Source: a bacterium (lineage in GTDB: Bacteria > KSB1 > UBA2214). From it: a stretch of 5,317 nt of DNA. Positions 1-5,317 of this stretch are shown here, piece after piece. A model generated the notes under the pieces. It made no database searches and had not been told where the DNA came from. It saw nothing but the letters and a program-made list of their open reading frames with translations. Numbering within the stretch: the first letter of the stretch is position 1; each line of letters opens with the position of its first letter. A program made the translations under genes and the position numbers. The stretch spans positions 1 to 5,317 of the forward strand of contig JAKQKF010000055.1 of assembly GCA_029560815.1 (NCBI GenBank), in the 5' to 3' direction.

Positions 1-756
1 TTCACCCTGCTCGGATATGTGCTGATGCTGCTGAATACAGGACAGGATTTGGCGCCGGGTTTCCTCGCAGTGCTGTTTAAGTATCCTCTACCCGCCATGG
101 CCTTCTTCTCGATTGCGCTGCTGATGCACAGCACCTACTACTTCCCCCGCCCCAGCCCCCTCCTGCTCGCCAGGCGCTGGCCTGTGATCCTGCCCTACGC
201 AGCCGCCCTGATCTGCACCCTGCTGGTCTACATCAGCGGCGACAGCCGTTTCTTCAACCTGCTGACCCTGGCATTGATTGGTCTCTCCATCCTGCCCCTG
301 TTTCTCTTCCGCAAGCAGGTCAATTCGGAGAACAAACGTCTCTCCCGCATCATTCGGCTGGCTCTGCTCGTCACCCTCGTCCTGACCATCGCGCTCGGTT
401 GGTATGTCAACCGCTACGCCTCACCGATGTCGGCGGGCATCATCGCCCTCCCCCTGATCCTCATCCCGGCGGCTTATCTCTACACCATCGGGCGCTACCG
501 TCTCTTTGATCTCAATTTGCGCATACGCCGCAATATCCGCTACTCGATCCTGGTGACCATTTGGATTATGATACTGACCATCATCGGTATCGCCATTTTC
601 TGGCGGCTGCCCGCTCTGCCCATCCAGCTGCCGCACATCACCCTGACCGGCTCCTCGATCGAAGTGGTGGACACCCCCCAGAACCAGCAGGAGCAAGCTA
701 CTCTGGTGAAAGGTCTGCTGATGGTGCTGGCGGTGGTCTCGGTTTTTTCGCTCTAG
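1..756 (+). CDS. Membrane sensor part of a SpoIIE-type phosphatase; 5'-partial, ended by in-frame TAG
   Basis: The frame is open from base 1, so the true start lies upstream; 251 codons are visible before the TAG at 754-756. The translation is strongly hydrophobic. Likely membrane segments lie near residues 1-12 (partial), 27-46, 62-79, 85-103, 117-136, 145-164, 181-201 and 235-251, with basic loops between them such as the RLFDLNLRIRRNIRYS stretch at 168-182. This arrangement, with an RYRLFD motif after one helix and a final helix leading into a cytoplasmic region, is familiar from the N-terminal membrane part of bacterial sensor kinases and phosphatases. The frame continues unchanged after the TAG into a conserved-looking linker and then the GAF-phosphatase fragment. 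I therefore read this as the N-terminal part of one interrupted gene, not an independent protein. The ligand or signal is unknown. If translated alone it would be a membrane stub with no output domain. Confidence 0.75.
   Translation, partial: FTLLGYVLMLLNTGQDLAPGFLAVLFKYPLPAMAFFSIALLMHSTYYFPRPSPLLLARRWPVILPYAAALICTLLVYISGDSRFFNLLTLALIGLSILPLFLFRKQVNSENKRLSRIIRLALLVTLVLTIALGWYVNRYASPMSAGIIALPLILIPAAYLYTIGRYRLFDLNLRIRRNIRYSILVTIWIMILTIIGIAIFWRLPALPIQLPHITLTGSSIEVVDTPQNQQEQATLVKGLLMVLAVVSVFSL
754..756 (+). other. In-frame amber codon splitting the sensor-phosphatase gene
   Basis: TAG at 754-756 follows the last membrane helix (ending VVSVFSL). The next codons, in the same frame, read KIGKLGTRFLARQFHRDQYD and run without a stop to 2046. 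That linker, with its basic residues and RDxYDY ending, is what normally joins the membrane part to the GAF part in this architecture, yet no start codon of the downstream fragment would include it. Because the frame is kept, one substitution is enough (for example CAG to TAG). It could be a real nonsense mutation, a consensus error, or a read-through site. I see no pyrrolysine genes or other read-through signals in the window. Confidence 0.85.
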
Positions 757-846
757 AAGATCGGCAAACTCGGCACCCGCTTCCTGGCCAGACAATTCCA
801 TCGCGATCAATATGACTACCGGCGCGCCTCACAGCTCCTGAACGAG

Positions 847-2046
847 GTGATGAGCCGGCAGACGGGCCTTGCGGAACTGGCGGAGGAGGTTGTCGAACGG
901 GTCAACAATCTCATGCATCTGCGCCAGATCGGTGTGCTCTTTTTTCGCGAGACCCACGAGATCGCCTGCGGTAAAGCCGCTGGCCTGCCGGAGGAGAGGT
1001 GGAACGAGTTCATGGACGAAGCCCCGGCCCTGGCTGCCAAGCTGGCGGCCTGGCTGCCGGACGAGGAGCGTTTCACTATCGATTATCTGCCCGAAAAGCT
1101 GAAAAAAAGATTTTTTGAATTCGGTTTCCGCTATCTGATGCCCATCCTGACCCAGGAGCGTCTGCGCGGCCTCTTCCTGCTCGGCGAGAAAAATTCCGAG
1201 ACGCCCTTTTATCAGGAGGACTATCAGTTTCTCCGCTCCATCGGCCAGCCGGTCTCAGTCGCCATCGAAAAAGCCCTCCTCTACGAAGAACTCGCACAGC
1301 GCGAAAGGCTCCGTCACGAGATGGAAATCGCCCGGCGCATCCAGCTCGCCTCGCTTCCGCAGGAGACCCCGCACATGCCCGGCCTGGAAATTGCGGGCCT
1401 CTCGATACCGGCGCTGGAAGTGGGCGGCGACTATTATGAATACCTGAACGGCTGCTCGGAATGCATCACCATCGTAGTCGGCGATGTCAGCGGCAAAGGC
1501 ATCTCGGCCGCGCTCTACATGTCCAAAGTGCAAGGCATCATCCGCTCCCTGCACAGCTTTCATCTCGGCCCGCGCGAACTCTGCGTGCACCTCAACCGGC
1601 TCCTGGGCAGGGATCTGGAGAAGAACTATTTCGTCACCGCCCTGGCCGCCGAGATCCGCACTGCCGAGCGCCGGCTGGTCTTGACCCGCGCCGGCCACCT
1701 GCCGCTGTACCATTACCGCACCCGGACCCGCAGCGTCGACTCGCTCACCCCGCGCGGGATCGGCTTCGCCCTGCGCCAGGAGGAGCATTTCGCACAGGAA
1801 CTGGAGGAGATGCAGGTCGGCTACGAGGCGGGGGATATCTTCCTCTTCGCCACCGACGGCGTCACCGAAACCCGCAACACCAGGGGAGAAGAGTTCGGCG
1901 AGGTCAAACTGCAGCGGCTCCTGGCCGGCCATGCCGAAATGGCTGCGGCGCAGCTCTGCGATGCGCTCCTGCAGGAGCTGCGCCATTTTTCCGGCACCGC
2001 CCTGCAGGCCGACGACCTGACCGTGGTGGTCGTCAAGGCGGTCTGA
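847..2046 (+). CDS. GAF-like plus PP2C/SpoIIE (RsbU-type) serine phosphatase, C-terminal fragment of the split gene
   Basis: This fragment encodes up to 399 residues. Residues about 5-145 look like a GAF sensory domain, ending in SIGQPVSVAIEKALLYEEL. A helical linker (about 146-170, EMEIARRIQLASLPQ) leads to a SpoIIE/RsbU phosphatase domain (about 180-399). The metal-binding acidic residues of this family are all visible: D195 in EVGGDYYEY, D213 in VGDVSGKG, D337 in ATDGVTETRN and D389/D390 in ADDLTVVVV. The catalytic domain is therefore probably intact. Such enzymes dephosphorylate phosphoserine on anti-anti-sigma (STAS) proteins in partner-switching pathways, but no such partner is in the window. 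The start is uncertain: GTG 847 or ATG 850, with only a GAGG at 845-848 that is too close to serve as a normal ribosome binding site. This poor start supports the view that translation originally came through from the upstream membrane part. If it is made alone, the protein would be soluble and separated from its membrane sensor. Confidence 0.85.
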   Translation: MMSRQTGLAELAEEVVERVNNLMHLRQIGVLFFRETHEIACGKAAGLPEERWNEFMDEAPALAAKLAAWLPDEERFTIDYLPEKLKKRFFEFGFRYLMPILTQERLRGLFLLGEKNSETPFYQEDYQFLRSIGQPVSVAIEKALLYEELAQRERLRHEMEIARRIQLASLPQETPHMPGLEIAGLSIPALEVGGDYYEYLNGCSECITIVVGDVSGKGISAALYMSKVQGIIRSLHSFHLGPRELCVHLNRLLGRDLEKNYFVTALAAEIRTAERRLVLTRAGHLPLYHYRTRTRSVDSLTPRGIGFALRQEEHFAQELEEMQVGYEAGDIFLFATDGVTETRNTRGEEFGEVKLQRLLAGHAEMAAAQLCDALLQELRHFSGTALQADDLTVVVVKAV

Positions 2047-2135
2047 CCGTCATACCGTGATGGCCGCCGTCCAGCCGGACTGGGGCCGCCAGCGCTGCCG
2101 GCGAGGGTTTAAGGTTCATCCGGCAAATGTACACG

Positions 2136-2191
2136 ATTGAAAGCAAACACCAGGCAGCGATCCCGACCGCAACGCTGTGTCCATTGAAAGC
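2136..2191 (+). repeat. Two 9-bp direct copies of ATTGAAAGC upstream of the AbiE operon
   Basis: ATTGAAAGC occurs at 2136-2144 and 2183-2191, 47 bp apart start to start, inside the non-coding spacer. The second copy contains TTGAAA (2184-2189), five of six matches to a sigma70 -35 box. It is followed after 16 bp by TATGCT (2206-2211), four of six matches to a -10 box. This could be a second, upstream promoter for the toxin-antitoxin pair; a transcript from it would include the 2217-2255 palindrome as a leader hairpin. A nine-base match at this distance may also be chance. Confidence 0.25.
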
Positions 2192-2216
2192 CTTTACGGA
2201 TTTAATATGCTTTTCC

Positions 2217-2255
2217 CTTGCTATTAGATTACGTTTTTCGTAATATAATAGCAAG
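2217..2255. promoter_or_regulatory. 39-bp near-perfect palindrome, probable AbiEi operator
   Basis: The left arm CTTGCTATTAGATTACG (2217-2233) and right arm CGTAATATAATAGCAAG (2239-2255) are reverse complements in 16 of 17 positions; the one mismatch is G2227 against A2245. The spacer is TTTTT (2234-2238). The element covers the likely promoter and ends one base before the antitoxin ATG at 2257. AbiEi proteins are known to repress their own operon by binding inverted repeats at its promoter, so an operator role is the simplest reading. It is not a convincing terminator, because no T-tract follows the right arm. In RNA it could also form a 17-bp hairpin if transcription starts upstream. Confidence 0.7.
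2244..2249 (+). promoter_or_regulatory. Consensus -10 box (TATAAT) of the AbiE operon
   Basis: TATAAT at 2244-2249 matches the sigma70 -10 consensus exactly and lies inside the right arm of the palindrome. The best upstream -35 candidate is TTGCTA (2219-2224), four of six matches, with a long 19-bp spacing. A start about seven bases downstream of the box would fall at 2256-2257, on the antitoxin ATG itself, giving a leaderless mRNA. Repressor bound to the palindrome would cover both boxes. Confidence 0.5.
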
Positions 2256-2256
2256 A

Positions 2257-2916
2257 ATGCAAACTCTGACAGAAAATATCTATCATCTTGCTCCGCCGGG
2301 CGGGCTTTTCGACGAAACGGTGATTGCCAATCTCTTTCCCGGAAGCAGTCCCGGCGCCCGTACTTTGCTCGTCCACCGCGCTGTTCAGGCCGGAGAGATC
2401 CAGCGGCTGAAACCCGGACTCTACTTGCTCGACCGCCGTTACCGCCGCTCCGAGCCCCATCCCTTCCAGATCGCCGCACTGCTCCATTATCCCTCACATA
2501 TCAGTCTGCAATCGGCCCTCTCCTGGCATCGTCTGATCCCTGAAGCCGTATATCAGGTCAGCAGCGTGACTGTCCAGCGCAGCCGGACCTTTACAACGCC
2601 TCTGGGCGTATTCACCTTTCAGCGCGTGCCCGCCCGCATGCCGCGCGCCGGTGTTGAAGCAGTGCAAGTCGCCCGCGATACCTGGACTTTCATCGCGTCG
2701 CCCCTGCGCGCGATCGCCGACATGCTCTACCTCGACAAAACGGTCACCTGGAAAAAGGACGGCTTGTCCTGGCTGGAGGAGTCACTGCGCATCGAAGAGG
2801 AGGATCTTCGCCAAATCCCGTTTACGGATATTGACGATATCGTGGCGAGTCTGCGCAGCTTGCGTGTACGAAACTATCTTCAACAGCTGAAGGGAGCGCT
2901 GCACCATGCTGGATAG
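2257..2916 (+). CDS. abiEi: Type IV toxin-antitoxin system AbiEi family antitoxin and autorepressor
   Basis: This gene encodes 219 residues from ATG 2257. A TTG at 2218 in the same frame would add 13 residues but lies inside the palindrome, and the ATG better matches where the fold begins. Residues about 3-60 look like the winged helix-turn-helix of AbiEi proteins, ending in the typical RAVQAGEIQRLKPGLYLLD. Residues 77-107 carry the family-like stretch HYPSHISLQSALSWHRLIPE followed by VYQVSSVTV. The C-terminal half is charged and helical. In characterised AbiE systems the N-terminal domain represses the operon and the C-terminal domain is needed to neutralise the toxin. Antitoxin and toxin do not form a stable complex, which defines type IV. 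The stop at 2914-2916 overlaps the toxin start by 11 bp, so translation is probably coupled. No clear ribosome binding site precedes the ATG, consistent with a leaderless transcript. Confidence 0.88.
   Translation: MQTLTENIYHLAPPGGLFDETVIANLFPGSSPGARTLLVHRAVQAGEIQRLKPGLYLLDRRYRRSEPHPFQIAALLHYPSHISLQSALSWHRLIPEAVYQVSSVTVQRSRTFTTPLGVFTFQRVPARMPRAGVEAVQVARDTWTFIASPLRAIADMLYLDKTVTWKKDGLSWLEESLRIEEEDLRQIPFTDIDDIVASLRSLRVRNYLQQLKGALHHAG
2890..2896 (+). promoter_or_regulatory. Ribosome binding site of the AbiEii toxin
   Basis: AAGGGAG at 2890-2896 lies within the end of the antitoxin gene, nine bases before ATG 2906. It supports that start. With the 11-bp gene overlap it implies that the toxin is translated from the same mRNA right after the antitoxin. 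Confidence 0.65.
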
Positions 2917-3763
2917 GACCTTGAGTGCCCGGCTGGCCCTCTACGCACCCGCCAACGCCATCGAACAGGAGAGTGTGTTGCAGGAGATCCTGCAGCAGTA
3001 CATTCTGGCAGGGCTCTCCCGCGCAGGTTTTTTCAGGGAGGCGGCATTTCACGGCGGCACCTGCCTGCGCATCCTCCATGGCATGAACCGGTTCTCCGAG
3101 GACCTTGACTTCTTGATCAAGCAGCCCGATCCCGCATTCAGCTGGCAGCCCTATCTGGAGGCTGTGCAAAAGGATTGCGCCCATGAAGGCATCCTTCTGG
3201 AGGTGCAGGATAAATCACGCGCCGGAATCGCAGTGCAAAAAGCGTTTCTCAAGAGCGACTCCATCGGCAAAATCCTGCTGCTGGATCTGCCATTTGAGAG
3301 GCACAAGGCGCAAAAAATCCGCATCAAACTGGAGATCGACACCCGTCCGCCAGCAGGTTCAGCCTTCCTGACTCAATTCATCACCTTTCCGGTGACCCTG
3401 CCGGTGACAACCCAGACACTGGAATCGGGCTTTGCGCTCAAACTGCACGCCCTGTTGAGCCGTCCCTATGTTAAAGGCAGGGACTGGTACGATTTTCTCT
3501 GGTACAGTGCGCGCGGCATCCAGCCTGATCTGGCACTGCTGCAAAATGCCTTGCAGCAGCACGGTCCCTGGGCGGACAAGCCCATCCAGGTAACGCTTTC
3601 CTGGTTGCAGGACCACATGGCGGCAGTAATTGCCGGCATTGATTGGCGAGCCGCCCAACTGGATGTGCAGCGTTTTTTGCCAACAGCAGAGCAGGAAGGG
3701 CTGCGTGCATGGGGAATCGATCTTTTTATGCAGCAGCTTGGGCGGGTCTGCCACATAAACTAA
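2906..3763 (+). CDS. abiEii: Nucleotidyltransferase AbiEii/AbiGii family toxin
   Basis: The product has 285 residues, a usual size for the family. Family motifs are all present in order: HGGTCLR at 49-55, the metal-binding RFSEDLDF at 62-69 (acidic E65, D66, D68), the third acidic strand IRIKLEID at 138-145, and ALKLHALLSRPYVKGRDWYD at 177-196 with K179, R186, K190, D193 and Y195. The catalytic core therefore looks intact. AbiEii toxins are NTP-dependent nucleotidyltransferases that stop growth; related MenT toxins act by adding nucleotides to tRNA ends. AbiE systems can give abortive-infection defence against phages and can stabilise mobile DNA. The gene is the second of a two-gene operon, sharing 11 bp with the antitoxin. 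A small tandem duplication, CCGGTGAC at 3389-3396 and 3401-3408, encodes a PVTLPVTT stretch (162-169). The target in this organism cannot be read from the sequence. Confidence 0.92.
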   Translation: MLDRTLSARLALYAPANAIEQESVLQEILQQYILAGLSRAGFFREAAFHGGTCLRILHGMNRFSEDLDFLIKQPDPAFSWQPYLEAVQKDCAHEGILLEVQDKSRAGIAVQKAFLKSDSIGKILLLDLPFERHKAQKIRIKLEIDTRPPAGSAFLTQFITFPVTLPVTTQTLESGFALKLHALLSRPYVKGRDWYDFLWYSARGIQPDLALLQNALQQHGPWADKPIQVTLSWLQDHMAAVIAGIDWRAAQLDVQRFLPTAEQEGLRAWGIDLFMQQLGRVCHIN

Positions 3764-3799
3764 TACTGATAGACCAGAAGGTAAAACAGGTGCAGCCAA

Positions 3800-3809
3800 A
3801 GTGGCCACT
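3800..3809. repeat. 10-bp perfect palindrome in the spacer before the glycosidase gene
   Basis: AGTGGCCACT is a perfect self-complementary site within the 100-bp gap between toxin and glycosidase. It could be a regulator half-site pair for the glycosidase, but it is short and no second copy or clear promoter accompanies it. I found no intrinsic terminator after the toxin gene. Confidence 0.2.
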
Positions 3810-3853
3810 CCAGTCATTGTTCTATCGCGAAACATGGAGAATATCCACTTCCT

Positions 3854-3860
3854 GGAGAAG
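3854..3860 (+). promoter_or_regulatory. Ribosome binding site of the glycosidase gene
   Basis: GGAGAAG at 3854-3860 ends three bases before ATG 3864, with its GGAG core six bases upstream. It fixes the start, which also gives a proper signal peptide. Confidence 0.6.
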
Positions 3861-3863
3861 ATT

Positions 3864-5317
3864 ATGCAAACGAGAATATCAAAGAACCACCCAGCCATAG
3901 CCATCATCATTCTGATCGCGTGCATCGTTTCATCCACCCGTGCGCAAGCACCGGATCCGTCGATGCCGCATCTCGTGCACCAAAACGGGCGCCATGCCTT
4001 GATAGTCGACGGGGAGCCCTTTCTCATTCTCGGCGCCCAGTGCCACAACTCCAGCGCCTGGCCGGCCATGCTGCCGCAGGTCTGGAGCGCAATGGCCGCG
4101 CTTGATGCCAACACCCTCGAAATTCCGGTCTATTGGGAGCAGTTCGAGCCTCAACCCGGCCGGTATAATTATGACGTCATCGATACCATCATCACCCAGG
4201 CGCGCGAACACAACCTGAGAATGGTCTTGCTCTGGTTCGCCACCTGGAAGAATGGCTCGAATCACTATATGCCGCAATGGATGAAACTGCAGCGGGACCT
4301 CTATCCCAACATCATCGGCGCAAAGGGTCAGCCGGTGGACTCGCCCTCGCCGCACAGCCAGGCTGCGCTCGAAGCGGACATCAGGGCGTTTACTGCGTTC
4401 ATGCAGCACCTCAAGGAAGTCGATAAACAGCATACGGTCATCATGATTCAGGTCGAGAACGAGCCCGGCTCCTGGGACAGCATCCGGGATTATTCGCCGG
4501 CTGCGCAGAAAATTTTCAACGCTCCTGTTCCCGCGCCAGCTCTGGCCGCGATGCACAAATCAGCCCACGCCAATCATAGTTGGGCGGAGGTGTTCGGACG
4601 CGATGCGGATGAATTCTTCCAGGTCTGGCATGTGGCTTCCTGTATCGGCAAGATCGCTGCTGCGGGCAAGGCGGTCTATCCCCTCCCGCTGTATGTCAAC
4701 GGATCGATCCGGGATCCCTTCAATCCCGGCTGGCCGCCCACCTATCAGGTCGGCGGTCCGAATGACAATGTCTTTGAGCTCTGGAAAGCCGCGGCACCGG
4801 CCATCGACATCCTCGCGCCGGATATTTACCTCAGCGATACCCGAGCCTATCTCAAGGTCCTCGAACTCTACAGCCGTCCGGATAATCCACTCTTTGTTCC
4901 TGAAACGATCGGACACGGCGCGATCACCCGGTTTTTCTTTGCGGCCCTGGGAGAGGGCGCAATCGGTTACGCTCCCTTCGGCATGGATGATACCGAAATT
5001 CGAACCGGGCGCGATGGCCGGCCCCTCTCCGCCGCTGAAAGATACGGCGACACGGCTCTCAACTATCGCATGTTCAAACCCATGGCGCGCGAAATTGCCA
5101 GGCTGAATTTTGCCGGCAAGGTGAAGACGGCCGTACAGCTGGCTGTGGATTCCACCTCCGGACCCGGAAGCTCGTTCGACCGCGTCCACTATATTACGGA
5201 CCAGTCGCTGCACTTTAATGGCTGGGATGCGGACATCGCCTTCGGCCGGTTCAACCGGCTGGCTCGCGTCATGAGCCAACCCGAGGGCCCGGACGGGCGC
5301 ATTCTGATTGCAGAACT
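3864..5317 (+). CDS. Secreted or lipid-anchored GH35-type beta-galactosidase-like glycosidase with DUF5597-like region; 3'-partial
   Basis: The frame is open from ATG 3864 to the right edge, giving 484 complete codons and no stop. Residues 1-29 form an export signal: basic R4 and K7, then a hydrophobic AIAIIILIACIVSS core. Cleavage may fall after STRA or AQA (27-29). Alternatively, LIAC at 17-20 fits a lipobox, so the protein may be a lipoprotein. The mature part begins with a pattern typical of GH35/GH42-like (clan GH-A) enzymes: GRHALIVDGEPFLILGAQCH (42-61), then TLEIPVYWEQFEPQPGRYNY (84-103). The likely acid/base is E200 in IQVENEPGSW, and the likely nucleophile is E347 in LFVPETIG. From about residue 400 (YRMFKPMAREIARLNFAGKV) it resembles the DUF5597 region, which is cut off by the window. 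The family includes beta-galactosidases acting on plant side chains such as those of xyloglucan; the exact substrate here is not predictable. It would act in the periplasm or outside the cell. It appears to start its own transcription unit after the AbiE pair, and no link to the toxin is implied. Confidence 0.88.
   Translation, partial: MQTRISKNHPAIAIIILIACIVSSTRAQAPDPSMPHLVHQNGRHALIVDGEPFLILGAQCHNSSAWPAMLPQVWSAMAALDANTLEIPVYWEQFEPQPGRYNYDVIDTIITQAREHNLRMVLLWFATWKNGSNHYMPQWMKLQRDLYPNIIGAKGQPVDSPSPHSQAALEADIRAFTAFMQHLKEVDKQHTVIMIQVENEPGSWDSIRDYSPAAQKIFNAPVPAPALAAMHKSAHANHSWAEVFGRDADEFFQVWHVASCIGKIAAAGKAVYPLPLYVNGSIRDPFNPGWPPTYQVGGPNDNVFELWKAAAPAIDILAPDIYLSDTRAYLKVLELYSRPDNPLFVPETIGHGAITRFFFAALGEGAIGYAPFGMDDTEIRTGRDGRPLSAAERYGDTALNYRMFKPMAREIARLNFAGKVKTAVQLAVDSTSGPGSSFDRVHYITDQSLHFNGWDADIAFGRFNRLARVMSQPEGPDGRILIAE

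Noticed and set aside
743..756. Frameshift in the T6 run (743-748) as the cause of the split gene
   Set aside because: The downstream region continues in the same frame, so a single indel cannot explain the stop; a substitution at the TAG can.
754..756. Pyrrolysine at the TAG
   Set aside because: Nothing in the window points to pyrrolysine machinery, and this protein family is not known to use it; a nonsense change or sequence error is simpler.
1255..1986. Open frame of 243 codons on the - strand
   Set aside because: It is antisense to the SpoIIE phosphatase domain, whose motifs fix the + strand frame.
2062..2110. GC-rich hairpins after the phosphatase stop (GTCC/GGAC, CGCC/GGCG) as an intrinsic terminator
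   Set aside because: The stems are only about 4-5 bp and no T-tract follows them.
2217..2255. Palindrome as a rho-independent terminator of the phosphatase gene
   Set aside because: The Ts form the loop, not a tail, and the element lies 170 bp past the stop and over the next promoter.
3359..4114. Open frame of 251 codons on the - strand across the toxin end and the glycosidase start
   Set aside because: It crosses two well-supported + strand genes and their spacer, and shows no recognisable motif.
4560..5279. Long open frame of 239 codons on the - strand
   Set aside because: It lies antisense to the glycosidase, whose + strand frame has clear catalytic motifs; high GC makes such antisense open frames common, and its translation shows no recognisable domain.

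Overview
The window looks like a bacterial chromosome fragment with GC-rich coding sequence. All supported genes are on the + strand. Nothing identifies the species. A membrane-linked SpoIIE/RsbU-type phosphatase next to a signal-peptide-bearing GH35-type glycosidase suits a free-living, polysaccharide-using, probably Gram-negative bacterium, but this is a weak inference.

Layout: (1) Positions 1-2046 hold what appears to be one long signalling gene. Its order is a multi-pass membrane region, a GAF-like region, then a PP2C/SpoIIE serine phosphatase. Its left end lies outside the window. An in-frame TAG at 754-756 splits it into a membrane fragment (1-756) and a GAF-phosphatase fragment (start at 847 or 850, end 2046). 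The reading frame is the same on both sides, so a single base substitution explains the break. (2) A 210-bp spacer (2047-2256) becomes AT-rich at its right end. There a 39-bp near-perfect palindrome (2217-2255) contains a consensus -10 box and ends one base before the next ATG. (3) Positions 2257-3763 carry a type IV toxin-antitoxin pair of the AbiE family. The antitoxin/repressor AbiEi and the nucleotidyltransferase toxin AbiEii overlap by 11 bp. (4) After a 100-bp spacer, an exported or lipid-anchored GH35-type beta-galactosidase-like enzyme with a DUF5597-like C-terminal part starts at 3864 and runs off the right edge.

The AbiE pair is a self-contained accessory module between two genes with no evident functional link to it. 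The palindrome is the likely site of AbiEi autorepression. The two points that most deserve checking are the in-frame amber codon in the phosphatase gene, and the operator/promoter/start-codon arrangement of the AbiE operon, which suggests a leaderless mRNA. No rRNA, tRNA, CRISPR array, insertion sequence or convincing intrinsic terminator was seen.
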